Below, one piece after another: positions 1 through 9,209 of a stretch of DNA of 41,723 bases. The stretch is from positions 283,458-325,180 of the forward strand of contig MKTC01000016.1 of assembly GCA_001897535.1 (NCBI GenBank), read 5' to 3'. The stretch comes from Bacteroidetes bacterium 37-13 (lineage in GTDB: Bacteria; Bacteroidota; Bacteroidia; Chitinophagales; LD1). Under the pieces are notes generated by a model. It was not told the DNA's origin and did not search any database. It saw nothing but the letters and a program-made list of their open reading frames with translations. The position numbers were made by a program, and so were the translations under genes. Within the stretch, counting starts at the first letter, position 1; every line of letters starts with the position of its first letter.

Positions 1-25
1 CCCCTTATCTCTCGATATAATGCAG

Positions 26-99
26 TAGTCCCGCGCAGACTCGAACTGCGGACCTCTACATTATCAGTGTAGCGCTCTAACCACCTGAGCTACGAGACT
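26..99 (-). tRNA. tRNA-Ile (GAT anticodon)
   Basis: The minus strand folds into a complete cloverleaf. The acceptor stem AGTCTCG pairs with CGGGACT (one T-G wobble), followed by discriminator A; the D-arm is GCTC...GAGC and the T-loop is TTCGAGT. The anticodon loop CTGATAA gives anticodon GAT, isoleucine. The CCA end is not encoded (the next bases are CTG), so it must be added by a nucleotidyltransferase. It lies about 77 nt downstream of the 16S gene, the usual place in a 16S-Ile-Ala-23S operon; tRNA-Ala and 23S would lie beyond the left edge. Confidence 0.97.
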
Positions 100-176
100 A
101 TGCTAACAGCTAATCAGAGAACGAATAATTTTTGAAATAAAGGGAGAAATGCAGAGCAAAAACAGGGAATGCTCTA

Positions 177-1700
<1,524 letters not shown>

Positions 1701-1703
1701 AAA

Positions 1704-1732
1704 AGAGCTGATTCCTTTTGGCTAAAAGGAAT
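1704..1732 (-). other. 16S leader hairpin and processing-helix strand
   Basis: Just upstream of 16S the minus-strand leader contains a perfect 9-bp hairpin, ATTCCTTTT-AGCC-AAAAGGAAT. Its 3' part plus the following bases (GGAAT-CA-GCTCT) can instead pair with the 16S trailer AGAGCATTCC at 166-175, giving a 10-bp helix with a two-base bulge that brings the two ends of 16S together. Leader-trailer helices are the normal RNase III processing substrate. The assignment is from pairing by eye. Confidence 0.6.
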
Positions 1733-1812
1733 GTTTTGAAAACAAGTTTCAAAACTATAATGTTAGGCTATTTACCTGTTTTTAAAAATGCTACTACATT
1801 TCTAACCCTTAA

Positions 1813-1823
1813 TTTCAAAGAAC
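1813..1823 (-). promoter_or_regulatory. boxA-like rrn antitermination element, proximal
   Basis: The leader transcript reads GTTCTTTGAAA, close to the boxA consensus TGCTCTTTAACA bound by NusB/NusE. It lies between promoter P2 and 16S, the expected place for rRNA antitermination. A second, similar motif lies upstream at 1890-1901. Confidence 0.5.
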
Positions 1824-1889
1824 TTTTTCAAGGATAACTTTAAGTTATTTCTTGAGAAGCTATTCAGTTTTGTATTGCTCAAAATTGAA

Positions 1890-1901
1890 TTTTAAAGAAC
1901 A
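1890..1901 (-). promoter_or_regulatory. boxA-like rrn antitermination element, distal
   Basis: TGTTCTTTAAAA on the minus strand differs from the boxA consensus TGCTCTTTAACA at two positions. It lies about 25-35 nt downstream of the predicted P2 start site, as expected for an rrn antitermination site. Confidence 0.5.
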
Positions 1902-1932
1902 TCTTTTTGTTTCTCTTTTCAGAAACGGGGCG

Positions 1933-1966
1933 CAAAGATAATAAACTTTGTTTCACATTTCCAAAC
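1933..1966 (-). promoter_or_regulatory. rrn promoter P2 (16S-proximal)
   Basis: The minus strand has TATCTTTG (exact TAnnTTTG -7 box, 1933-1940), 21 nt downstream of TTTG (1962-1965). This matches the Bacteroidota primary sigma consensus. The bases after the -7 box are GCGCCCCG, a GC-rich discriminator in AT-rich surroundings, a trait of stringently controlled rRNA promoters in other bacteria (the stringent-control link is inference). Confidence 0.8.
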
Positions 1967-2072
1967 TTTTAGAAAAATATTTTTTTGAGATGTTTTTTTG
2001 AGAAGGCGTAATCGCTACGCTTTTGTTTACTTTTGAAGTGATAAAGAACTATGTTTCTTTCAAAAGGGAGCG

Positions 2073-2102
2073 CAAAGGTACTTTCTATTTTGACATTGTC
2101 AA
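2073..2102 (-). promoter_or_regulatory. rrn promoter P1 (distal)
   Basis: TTG (2100-2102), a 19-nt spacer and TACCTTTG (2073-2080) read on the minus strand, again followed by a GC-rich GCGCTCCC. It has the same architecture as P2 about 140 bp closer to 16S, so the operon has tandem promoters. The -33 box lies in a small inverted repeat TTGACA-T-TGTCAA. Confidence 0.8.
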
Positions 2103-2490
2103 GGGGGAGTACTCCGAAGTTTTCCACAAGGAATGATTACTTAAGGTTATATGTGGCTCTGTTACTTGCTTTTGCGACTAAAAGAAAAATGAAATTATTT
2201 TACTTTTTCTTTTGCATAATTGAAAGTTGCTATAAAAATGGGCTATTTCTGAGATTATGAAGTATCTTCGTCTATATGTAAAAGGGCTTCAATTCCTTAT
2301 AGTAATACTTGTATTTCCTTGATATAATAGTTTGCAGTGCCTCTTATATATAGTATAGGGCTTAGATAATCAATACTTATAGTAGCTATCATTACAGAAT
2401 AGCTACATTCTTTATTCTTAATGTAGTACTTTATTACTGAAGATGACAAACACACATTATATAGTAAGTGGAGAATAGTGTATAAGCATT
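2103..2490. other. Intergenic region between rrn promoters and nth
   Basis: Very AT-rich spacer between the divergent rRNA operon and nth. No credible protein is encoded: short open frames here lack a start context or similarity to known families. It holds a pair of overlapping inverted repeats (2382-2426). I see nothing else convincing in it. Confidence 0.7.
2382..2426. repeat. Overlapping inverted repeats (alternative hairpins)
   Basis: GTAGCTAT (2382-2389) pairs perfectly with ATAGCTAC (2399-2406) over a 9-nt loop. The tail of that second arm is also the start of CTACATT (2403-2409), which pairs with AATGTAG (2420-2426). The two hairpins share CTAC and are mutually exclusive. They may be a short noncoding regulatory element or chance in AT-rich DNA. 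Confidence 0.35.
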
Positions 2491-2522
2491 TTGAATAGTC
2501 TTAATTATTTTATGTGTATTTG
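2491..2522 (+). promoter_or_regulatory. nth promoter, adjacent to the start codon
   Basis: TTG (in TTTTG) lies 21 nt upstream of TGTATTTG (2515-2522), which matches TAnnTTTG at all but one base. The box ends 5 nt before the nth ATG, so the predicted transcript starts at or within a few bases of the start codon. Confidence 0.5.
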
Positions 2523-2527
2523 ATGCG

Positions 2528-3154
2528 ATGACAAAGCAAGAATGTGTAAACTATATAGTAAAGGAATTAGAAATGCTATATCCCAAAACACCAATTCCAT
2601 TAGAGCATAGCGATGCTTATACCTTATTGATTGCGGTTTTACTTTCTGCGCAGTGTACCGATAAGCGTGTAAATGAAATAACTCCTACTTTATTTGAAAG
2701 AGCAAGAACACCGCAACAAATGATAAAGCTTTCTATTGAAGAGATACGTGAGATAATTAAGCCTTGTGGGCTATCGCCAACAAAATCAAAAGCTATTTGG
2801 GGACTTTCAAATATTCTAATTGAGAAATACGGTGGCGAAGTGCCTAATACATTTGAAGCATTGGAGTTGCTACCTGGAGTTGGGCACAAAACTGCAAGCG
2901 TAGTAATGAGTCAAGCTTTTGGTGTGCCGGCTTTTCCTGTTGATACACATATTCATAGGTTGATGTATCGCTGGAAACTTTCTGATGGAAAGAATGTAGA
3001 GCAAACCGAACGCGATGCTAAACGGTTGTTTGCGAAAGCACTCTGGAATAAATTACACTTACAAATTATCTTTTACGGGCGAGAATATTGCCCTGCACGT
3101 GGACACAAAAAAGAGAACTGCCCTATTTGTTTTGCCGTTAACGGTAGAGAATAA
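2528..3154 (+). CDS. nth: Endonuclease III (base excision repair)
   Basis: DNA glycosylase/AP lyase that removes oxidised pyrimidines. The 208-residue protein has the full fold: QCTDKRVN near 42-49, helix-hairpin-helix LPGVGHKTA at 115-123 with catalytic Lys121 (E. coli Lys120), and PVDTHIHR with Asp139 (E. coli Asp138). The C-terminal iron-sulfur loop is abnormal. E. coli has C-X6-C-X2-C-X5-C, whereas only Cys188, Cys198 and Cys201 are present here, spaced X9 and X2, and the fourth cysteine is absent because the protein ends at 208. The [4Fe-4S] cluster is therefore probably missing or unusual. The start ATG directly follows a promoter-like box and has no ribosome-binding site. It is convergent with lolD, 11 bp away. 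Confidence 0.96.
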   Translation: MTKQECVNYIVKELEMLYPKTPIPLEHSDAYTLLIAVLLSAQCTDKRVNEITPTLFERARTPQQMIKLSIEEIREIIKPCGLSPTKSKAIWGLSNILIEKYGGEVPNTFEALELLPGVGHKTASVVMSQAFGVPAFPVDTHIHRLMYRWKLSDGKNVEQTERDAKRLFAKALWNKLHLQIIFYGREYCPARGHKKENCPICFAVNGRE

Positions 3155-3165
3155 CTGCTATTATC

Positions 3166-3825
3166 TTACGTAATGCTTTCTATTTGTCCGTCTTTCAAAA
3201 ATACAGTACGGTCTGCCATTTGAGCCAACTCTTCGTTATGCGTAACGATAATAAAAGTTTGATTTAGGCTTTGGCGTAAATCGAAAAACAGTTGATGTAA
3301 GCTTTGTGCATTTGCAGTATCTAAATTTCCTGAAGGCTCATCAGCCAATATCACAGATGGATTATTAACCAACGCTCGCGCTACTGCTACACGCTGTTGT
3401 TCTCCACCCGAAAGCTCGGAAGGCTTATGATAAATACGATGATCCACTTTAAGCAAACTCAATAACTCTTTTGCGCGCTGTTCGGCTCCGGCTTTAGATT
3501 TTCCTGCGATAAATGCCGGAATACACACATTTTCTAAAGCGGTAAATTCAGGTAATAAATGGTGAAACTGAAATACAAATCCTAAAGATAAATTTCGGAA
3601 AGAAGCCAATGCCTTTTCACTTTGCTTAAATACATTCATTTCATTTAAAAGAACTTCACCGCTATCAGGCTTATCTAAAGTTCCCAAAATATGCAGTAAC
3701 GTACTCTTTCCCGCACCAGAAGCGCCTGTGAGTGAAATAATTTCACCTTTTGCCACTTCTAACGAAACGCCTTTGAGAACTTGCAATGTGCCGTAGCTCT
3801 TTTGAATATTTGTTGCGCGTAGCAT
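3166..3825 (-). CDS. lolD: LolD-like ABC transporter ATPase
   Basis: Cytoplasmic ATPase of the MacB/LolD group, which powers extraction of lipoproteins from the inner membrane or related membrane-to-periplasm transport. The 219 residues include Walker [10 protein letters not shown] (34-42), Q-loop Gln86 in [17 protein letters not shown] (the LolD-type signature), ABC signature [15 protein letters not shown] (138-152), Walker B VILADEP (158-164) and H-loop His196. The length is usual for LolD. No permease gene (LolC/E-like) is adjacent, so the partner is encoded elsewhere. It starts 3 nt after the stop of aguB and is surely co-transcribed with it. The pairing with an amidohydrolase looks like operon convenience rather than a shared pathway. 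MacB-type efflux or FtsE-like roles are less likely. Confidence 0.88.
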   Translation of the reverse strand: MLRATNIQKSYGTLQVLKGVSLEVAKGEIISLTGASGAGKSTLLHILGTLDKPDSGEVLLNEMNVFKQSEKALASFRNLSLGFVFQFHHLLPEFTALENVCIPAFIAGKSKAGAEQRAKELLSLLKVDHRIYHKPSELSGGEQQRVAVARALVNNPSVILADEPSGNLDTANAQSLHQLFFDLRQSLNQTFIIVTHNEELAQMADRTVFLKDGQIESIT

Positions 3826-3828
3826 TAT

Positions 3829-4698
3829 TTAATCTATGTATCGCTTGGTAATTGGTTGATATGAATCAATTCTTCTATCGCGTAAGAATGGCCAATGTGT
3901 ACGGTAGAAATCTGTTTTGCTTAAATCTAACTCCACCACTTTATTCTCTTCATTATCGTGTGAAGCCAAATAAAGCAAACTGCCGAAAGGATTGCTTACA
4001 AAACTTCCTCCCCAAAATTTCATTGCGCCATCTTGTTCAAAGCCAACTCTGTTTACACTTACCACATGTACTCCGTTTGAAACGGCATGAGCGCGTTGCA
4101 TAGTTTGCCAGGCATTGTATTGTTCCTTATTCGTTTCTTCATCTTGCGCAGTTGCCCAACCGATTGCTGTTGGATAAAATAAAATTTCTGCGCCCATGAG
4201 CGAAGTAATACGCGCAGCTTCAGGATACCACTGATCCCAACAAATAAGCACTCCTATTTTTGCAAACTTAGTTTCAAATATTTTATAGCCTAAATCGCCC
4301 GGAGTGAAATAAAACTTCTCATAAAATGCAGGATCATCAGGAATGTGCATTTTGCGATACTTTCCTAAATAAGTACCATCTGCATCTAACACAGCGGTTG
4401 TGTTATGGTAAATTCCTTCGGTTCGTTTTTCAAACAATGAAGCAATGATGACCACATTTAATTCTTTGGCAAGTTTGCCTAAAATATTTGTGGTATTGCC
4501 CGGAATTGATTCTGCCAATTTAAAGTTTTCATAATCTTCAACATCGCAGAAATACAAACTGGTAAACAATTCTTGCAGGCAAACGATTTGTGCGCCAGAA
4601 GCAGCAGTTTCGCGAATGCCTTTAATTGCTTTCTCCAAATTACTTCCAACTTCTGCGGTGCAACTCATTTGCACCATTCCAACTTTTACTTTCTTCAT
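3829..4698 (-). CDS. aguB: N-carbamoylputrescine amidohydrolase
   Basis: Nitrilase-superfamily enzyme hydrolysing N-carbamoylputrescine to putrescine, CO2 and ammonia, the last step of the agmatine route to polyamines. The catalytic triad is visible: Glu43 in LQELFT, Lys116 in RKMHIPDDP and Cys153 in LICWDQWYPE. The stretches QELFTSLYFCDVEDY and DPAFYEKFYFTPGD are typical of the AguB branch rather than of general nitrilases, and the 289-aa length fits. Agmatine deiminase (aguA), often a neighbour, is not in this window. It is the first gene of an aguB-lolD unit with its own promoter and a predicted leader of only about a dozen bases. Confidence 0.93.
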   Translation of the reverse strand: MKKVKVGMVQMSCTAEVGSNLEKAIKGIRETAASGAQIVCLQELFTSLYFCDVEDYENFKLAESIPGNTTNILGKLAKELNVVIIASLFEKRTEGIYHNTTAVLDADGTYLGKYRKMHIPDDPAFYEKFYFTPGDLGYKIFETKFAKIGVLICWDQWYPEAARITSLMGAEILFYPTAIGWATAQDEETNKEQYNAWQTMQRAHAVSNGVHVVSVNRVGFEQDGAMKFWGGSFVSNPFGSLLYLASHDNEENKVVELDLSKTDFYRTHWPFLRDRRIDSYQPITKRYID

Positions 4699-4715
4699 AT
4701 TATATAAACGACTTG

Positions 4716-4749
4716 CAAAGATACGCTTTCCTAAAAAGAGTTTTGCAAA
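4716..4749 (-). promoter_or_regulatory. aguB-lolD promoter
   Basis: TTTG (4746-4749), a 22-nt spacer and TATCTTTG (4716-4723, exact TAnnTTTG) on the minus strand. The box ends 17 nt before the aguB ATG, giving a short leader without a Shine-Dalgarno sequence. Confidence 0.75.
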
Positions 4750-4775
4750 GCAATATTAAAAACGGTACGAATGTG

Positions 4776-5645
4776 CTATAAAAATTGTTTAGTGAAGCGA
4801 TACAAATTAAAATTACTTTGAGTTGAAGCTTCTGCTAATTGCACGGCTATCTTTTGCACATCAAAGTTTTTCATTTTTTCACGCTGAATAATTTTAAGTG
4901 CTTTTGAAAGCAGCAACTTACTCTTTCGTTCACTGTTTATGCTTCCTTTACTGCTAAATGTTGCTATCAATTCTTTCACGCCAAGGCTTGTAACTGCAAC
5001 TGTTTTCACCACAGGGATAAAATCTTTCCCAGCTAAATGTAATTGCGTGCGAATAGCGCGTTCCATATTTTCAGCATCGGTGTGGTCGGCTTTGTTTACC
5101 ACAAATACATCGGCAATTTCCATAATGCCAGCTTTCATTGCTTGCACGCTATCGCCTGCTTCGGGCACTAAAACCAAAACTGTTTTATCAGCAAGTCCCG
5201 CAATTTCAACTTCACTTTGCCCCACGCCAACTGTTTCAATAAAAATATAATCGAAACTGTAGCTTTTCATTACCTCTAAAACTTCTACAATTGTATCGCT
5301 AAGTCCGCCAAGTGAGCCACGTGTAGCCAAAGAGCGGATAAATAAATTTGGATTGTTGAAATGGTCGCTCAGTCTTAATCTATCACCTAAAATTGCACCG
5401 AAATTAAAAGGTGAAGATGGATCTATCAATAGCAATCCGATTTTTTTTCCTTCATCCAATAATTGTGCAACCGTTGCGTTTAAAAGCGTGCTTTTCCCTG
5501 CGCCCGGAGGTCCTGTGAAGCCAATAACAGGAATAGCTTTAGGTTGAATTGACAATAGTGTTACATCGAATCCATCTAATGAATTTTCAACTTGAGTGAT
5601 AGCTTTGGCAAGTATTGCAAAATTAGATATGGAAGAAAAATGCAC
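4776..5645 (-). CDS. meaB: MeaB/ArgK-family G3E GTPase
   Basis: P-loop GTPase that protects and reloads adenosylcobalamin-dependent methylmalonyl-CoA mutase. Visible motifs are Walker A GFTGPPGAGKST, the MeaB hallmark LIDPSSPFNFGAILGDRLR, switch-like ETVGVGQSE and G4 motif NKAD. The C-terminal dimerisation helices are short, and no mutase genes lie in this window. I chose the GTG start (VHFSSIS...), giving 289 aa. The frame stays open to a TTG at 5702, but the added 19 residues look unlike the family, contain an exact -7 promoter box (5667-5674) and nearly abut the divergent gene at 5712. The family's N-terminal helix (ILAKAITQVEN) is retained with the GTG start. The long form (308 aa) cannot be excluded. 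Confidence 0.85.
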   Translation of the reverse strand: MHFSSISNFAILAKAITQVENSLDGFDVTLLSIQPKAIPVIGFTGPPGAGKSTLLNATVAQLLDEGKKIGLLLIDPSSPFNFGAILGDRLRLSDHFNNPNLFIRSLATRGSLGGLSDTIVEVLEVMKSYSFDYIFIETVGVGQSEVEIAGLADKTVLVLVPEAGDSVQAMKAGIMEIADVFVVNKADHTDAENMERAIRTQLHLAGKDFIPVVKTVAVTSLGVKELIATFSSKGSINSERKSKLLLSKALKIIQREKMKNFDVQKIAVQLAEASTQSNFNLYRFTKQFL

Positions 5646-5666
5646 TTTTGTAAATTGATTAAAAAA

Positions 5667-5674
5667 CAAACATA
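5667..5674 (-). promoter_or_regulatory. Candidate -7 box for meaB
   Basis: TATGTTTG on the minus strand is an exact TAnnTTTG, placed about 20 nt before the proposed GTG start. No TTG is seen at the usual -33 spacing, so support is partial. Confidence 0.35.
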
Positions 5675-5711
5675 AAGGAAGTTCTAAAGATTTCCCTAAC
5701 AAATAAAAGTT

Positions 5712-6947
5712 TTGAAAATAAGCGCTGTCGCCATTTGGAACGAATTTAAAAGCAAGTCTGAAAAACTATTGCTTGTTTCGCTATTGCTTGTATTTATTGG
5801 CTTCACTGCATCGCGCGCTTTGTTGAGCATTGGCATGGCCAGCATTTTAATTGCAGGATTAACTAATCTCTCCAATTTTAATTTCAAAAATATTTTTGAG
5901 CGAAAAGAAATTTGGCTGCTTACATTTTTATTTTGGAGTGTTGCCGTTTCTGGAATTTGGAGCGAAGACAAAACCGTTTGGCTAAACTTTACGCGCATTC
6001 ATTTACCATTTTTATTGCTACCGCTTGGTTTAATTTTTATAAATCCGCCAACAACACGGCAAATAAAAACCATTTTATGGTTGTATGTAATTGTGTTTTC
6101 AATAAGTATTGCTACTGTTCTTGGAAATTATGTTCTTCATTTTTCAAGTATCAATAAAAGTATCGAAAGTGGCGGTGTTATTCCAATGCCGCACAATCAT
6201 ATAAGATATTCTTTACTTTTAGTAATGGCATTTTTTAGTGCCACTTGGTTAAGTTTTTTAACTAAAAACACAAGTCGAAAATTTGCCATTTCACTAAGTA
6301 TTTTTCTTTTTACCAGCATTCATATTTTAAGTGTGCGGAGCGCCTTAGTTTCGCTTTACGCAGGCCTAATAATTTTGCTCATTCTAAATTTAAGGCATTT
6401 AGGTTGGAAGAAAATTATCTCTACTGCGGCATTAGTTATACTCTTTATTTCTGCGCTTTTTAATTTTGTTCCAAGCCTAAAAAACAAAATCGGTTATATG
6501 CGCTACGACCTCACTGAATACTTTAACAATAAAAGTTTAGATGCTTCGGACGGGATGAGGATTCGTTCATGGAAAGCCGGCTTTGAAGTGGCGCAAAACA
6601 CTCCATTCTATGGTAGCGGCTATGGCGATATTTATATTGAAATGCAAAATTGGTACACCAATAATTTCCCTAATTTACTCAACGACCAGAAAAAATTACC
6701 ACACAATCAATTTTTGTGGTGGTGGGTAACTTTGGGATGGTTGGGATTATTACTTTCGGTAACTGCATTACTTTTTCCACTAATAAAATTATGGCATAAA
6801 AGCGATTGGCTTTTTAAAGTATTTTACACCGTTCTTTTAGTATCATTTTTGTGGGAACCAACGCTTGAAGAGCAAATGGGAACAGGTTTTTGCGCTGTTT
6901 GGCTATTCTTAATTATTTATTTTGCATATAGGAAAAACAATGACTAA
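5712..6947 (+). CDS. O-antigen ligase/polymerase family membrane protein
   Basis: Polytopic inner-membrane protein of the Wzy/WaaL superfamily, which polymerises O-antigen repeats or ligates glycans to lipid A core. Its 411 residues are mostly hydrophobic with roughly ten to twelve predicted membrane segments. It has the large periplasmic-loop pattern of the Wzy_C domain: PMPHNHIRYSLLL near 155 and, later, KLPHNQFLWWWVTLGWLGLLL, where PHN-F and the conserved aromatic/Gly cluster are typical. The only suitable start is TTG. The 3' end overlaps the next gene by 8 bp (ATGACTAA), so it is translationally coupled to the glycosyltransferase. Ligase and polymerase cannot be told apart from sequence alone. 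Confidence 0.85.
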   Translation: MKISAVAIWNEFKSKSEKLLLVSLLLVFIGFTASRALLSIGMASILIAGLTNLSNFNFKNIFERKEIWLLTFLFWSVAVSGIWSEDKTVWLNFTRIHLPFLLLPLGLIFINPPTTRQIKTILWLYVIVFSISIATVLGNYVLHFSSINKSIESGGVIPMPHNHIRYSLLLVMAFFSATWLSFLTKNTSRKFAISLSIFLFTSIHILSVRSALVSLYAGLIILLILNLRHLGWKKIISTAALVILFISALFNFVPSLKNKIGYMRYDLTEYFNNKSLDASDGMRIRSWKAGFEVAQNTPFYGSGYGDIYIEMQNWYTNNFPNLLNDQKKLPHNQFLWWWVTLGWLGLLLSVTALLFPLIKLWHKSDWLFKVFYTVLLVSFLWEPTLEEQMGTGFCAVWLFLIIYFAYRKNND

Positions 6948-7713
6948 AATTTCTGCTGCCATTATTGCCTATAACGAAGAAAAGCACATTGCCAGAACAC
7001 TGCAATCGCTACAAAGTATTGCAGATGAAATTGTGGTAATTATCAACGATAATTCTACCGACAAAACAGAACAAATATGTTTGCAATTTGGCGCTGTTAT
7101 TTTCAAAAATAAGTTTGAAACGTATGGTAAACAAAAGCAATTTGCAGTAGCCAAATGTACGCACAATTTAATTTTGAGTATTGATGCAGACGAAGCAATA
7201 GATAACATTCTTACCAAAGAACTTGAACAAATAAAAACTACTCCAATTGCAGACGGCTACACAATTGGAATAAAAAATTTCTATTGCGGAAAATGGATGC
7301 AGTTTGGCGGAATAAACTCCACTAAAAGATTGAGAATTTTCAACAAGCAAAAAGGAAATTGGAACAATGCAGCTGTACATGAAAAAATTGAACTTGCCGA
7401 AATCTCAAACATTATCCATTTAAAAGGAAATATTTTACATATTGCCTACGAAAGCAAAGCAGAGCACATCAATAAACTAAAAAAGTATGCAGCCTTAAAT
7501 GCTCAAAAACTTTCAGCAAAATCGAAGCCTTACTTATTTTTCAAGTTGCTCATTAGTCCTATTTCAAAATTTATTACTTCTTATTTTTTGAAACTTGGTT
7601 TTGTGGAAGGAATGCAAGGTTTACAGTTTGCATATTTAATGAGTTACGAAACTTGGCTTAAGTATAAAACGGCTATGCAAATGAAAAACCTAACGCACAA
7701 AACTGCTTTTTAG
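6940..7713 (+). CDS. GT2-family glycosyltransferase (WaaE/KdtX-like)
   Basis: GT-A fold sugar transferase, probably acting on lipopolysaccharide core or a surface polysaccharide at the cytoplasmic face. The N-terminus KISAAIIAYNEEKHIARTLQSL, the nucleotide-binding DNSTDKT segment and the DXD-like motif LSIDADEAI near residue 80 are family hallmarks. AVHEKIEL in the second half matches the WaaE/KdtX-type subgroup. I chose the ATG that overlaps the upstream stop (257 aa) over a TTG 18 bp earlier because it begins directly at the first strand of the fold. An AGGA lies 8 nt before it, but within coding sequence. The acceptor sugar is unknown. Confidence 0.88.
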   Translation: MTKISAAIIAYNEEKHIARTLQSLQSIADEIVVIINDNSTDKTEQICLQFGAVIFKNKFETYGKQKQFAVAKCTHNLILSIDADEAIDNILTKELEQIKTTPIADGYTIGIKNFYCGKWMQFGGINSTKRLRIFNKQKGNWNNAAVHEKIELAEISNIIHLKGNILHIAYESKAEHINKLKKYAALNAQKLSAKSKPYLFFKLLISPISKFITSYFLKLGFVEGMQGLQFAYLMSYETWLKYKTAMQMKNLTHKTAF

Positions 7714-7782
7714 CTTTTTCAACACCAAAAAAGTTAAACTATACAACAGAATACGTATTGTTACACATTATTAAATTCTAAA

Positions 7783-8466
7783 GTGCTGCACTCGTATAAA
7801 TTATTGATGATAATTTTGTGTATGTTTTTTGCTTCGGCAAATGCACAAGATTCGCTTCGCAATACACAGGCAATAGCCGATACAAGCAGCGACAGCACTA
7901 AATTAGTAAAGCCTGATTTAGTTTTAGATTCAACCGATTTTTTAAAAACAGATAGCATTCCAAGCAAAGCCAAAATGCAAAAACGCCACAGTGCCAAAAG
8001 AGCAGCGTGGATGAGCGCTGTACTGCCTGGTTTAGGCCAAGTTTACAATAAACGCTGGTGGAAAGTTCCGATAATTTATGCCGGATTTGCAGGCTTGAGT
8101 TACGGCATTTACCACTTTAGCACAAATTACACAGGTTATCGGAAAGCCTATCGCATTCAGGTAGATGGCGACTCCTCAACATTTGCAAGCTTTAAAGGAA
8201 TAAGCGATCCAGATGAGTTAAAAATTTACCGCGATTCCAACAAGCAAAATCTTGATATTATGGCAATTATTACAGCCGTTTGGTATGCGCTAAATATTGT
8301 AGATGCAGTAGTTGATGCCCATTTGTTTCATTGGAATATGGACGATAATCTCGCCTTAGATTTACATCCGGTTGTGCCTTCCTACTTTAATAATACTGCC
8401 GCAATTGGTATTTCGTTTCAGTTTAGTTTGCGGCAGCCAACTACTAAAAAACTTTTTCAATTATGA
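7783..8466 (+). CDS. DUF5683-domain protein with signal peptide
   Basis: Exported or membrane protein of unknown function belonging to a domain family common in Bacteroidota. After a signal peptide (MLHSYKLLMIILCMFFASANA, then Gln-Asp), a Ser/Asp-rich linker leads to the recognisable domain: RAAWMSAVLPGLGQVYNKRWWKVPIIYAGFAG and a second hydrophobic stretch AIITAVWYALNIVDAVVDAHLF. Both hydrophobic segments may insert in the membrane. The GTG start is preferred because it supplies the positively charged N-region of the signal peptide; an ATG 24 bp later would remove it. Its stop overlaps the SDR gene by 4 bp (ATGA), so the two are co-translated. Confidence 0.75.
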   Translation: MLHSYKLLMIILCMFFASANAQDSLRNTQAIADTSSDSTKLVKPDLVLDSTDFLKTDSIPSKAKMQKRHSAKRAAWMSAVLPGLGQVYNKRWWKVPIIYAGFAGLSYGIYHFSTNYTGYRKAYRIQVDGDSSTFASFKGISDPDELKIYRDSNKQNLDIMAIITAVWYALNIVDAVVDAHLFHWNMDDNLALDLHPVVPSYFNNTAAIGISFQFSLRQPTTKKLFQL

Positions 8467-9158
8467 ACAAAACCATTCTCATAACGGGAGCTTCAAAAGG
8501 AATTGGTTTAGCAATAGCAAAACTATTTTGGAGTAAAAATTGGAATGTTGCCTTGTGTTCGCGCAATGTAGAAAATTTAAAATCTGAATTTATTTCAACC
8601 AATAATCAAACCGCGTTTATTGAAAGTGTTGATGTGCGCAACAAAACAGTATTGCAGCAATTTGGAAAAGCAGCATTGCAACAATTCGGCAGTATTGATG
8701 TATTGGTGAATAATGCAGGGCAATTTATTCCCGGAATGGTGCACGAAGAAGCAGATGGCACTTTGGAAACGCTTATCGAAACTAATTTGTATTCTGCCTA
8801 TTATTTAAGTAGAGAAATTGTTGCCAATATGAAGCAAAAAAAGCGCGGCAGCATTTACAATATTTGTTCGGTGGCAAGCCTTATGGCTTACCCAAATGGT
8901 GGAAGTTACAGTATTTCTAAGTTTGCGATGTTGGGTTTTTCAAAAGCATTGCGCGAAGAAATGAAAAACTATAACGTGAAAGTTACTGCACTTTTGCCCG
9001 GAGCCACACTCACCGATTCCTGGTCGGGAACCGATTTACCCGAATCGCGGTTTATGAAAGCTAGCGATATTGCCCAAACCATTTGGGATATTGAACAACT
9101 TTCGCCCAGCACGGTTGTGGAAGAAATTTTGCTGCGACCTGTTTTAGGTGATATTTAA
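8463..9158 (+). CDS. Short-chain dehydrogenase/reductase
   Basis: NAD(P)-dependent oxidoreductase of the classical SDR family, 231 residues. Cofactor motif TGASKGIG is at 8-15, the structural NNAG at 83-86, and the catalytic Ser136-Tyr149-Lys153 has the correct S-X12-Y-X3-K spacing. Ser-Arg (33-34) after the second strand suggests a preference for NADP(H). It most resembles 3-oxoacyl-ACP-reductase-like and sepiapterin-reductase-like members, but the substrate cannot be read from sequence. It is coupled to the DUF5683 gene by an ATGA overlap, which does not clarify its role. Confidence 0.9.
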   Translation: MNKTILITGASKGIGLAIAKLFWSKNWNVALCSRNVENLKSEFISTNNQTAFIESVDVRNKTVLQQFGKAALQQFGSIDVLVNNAGQFIPGMVHEEADGTLETLIETNLYSAYYLSREIVANMKQKKRGSIYNICSVASLMAYPNGGSYSISKFAMLGFSKALREEMKNYNVKVTALLPGATLTDSWSGTDLPESRFMKASDIAQTIWDIEQLSPSTVVEEILLRPVLGDI

Positions 9159-9209
9159 TTTATTAACTAAAAGAAATACCAAGTAGTAGCAACAAGCGTT
9201 AAGTTAGCG

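Noticed and set aside
2051-2260. A 69-residue frame in the rrn upstream region
   Set aside because: It runs across rrn promoter P1, is Phe/Lys-rich by AT bias, and resembles no known family.
3166-4698. A lipoprotein-polyamine functional system from lolD plus aguB
   Set aside because: The genes are cotranscribed but no biochemical link is known and no permease is adjacent; treated as a chance operon.
6929-6942. AGGA 8 nt before the glycosyltransferase ATG as a Shine-Dalgarno
   Set aside because: It lies inside the upstream coding region, the 16S tail is altered, and other starts lack such motifs; coupling through the 8-bp overlap explains translation.
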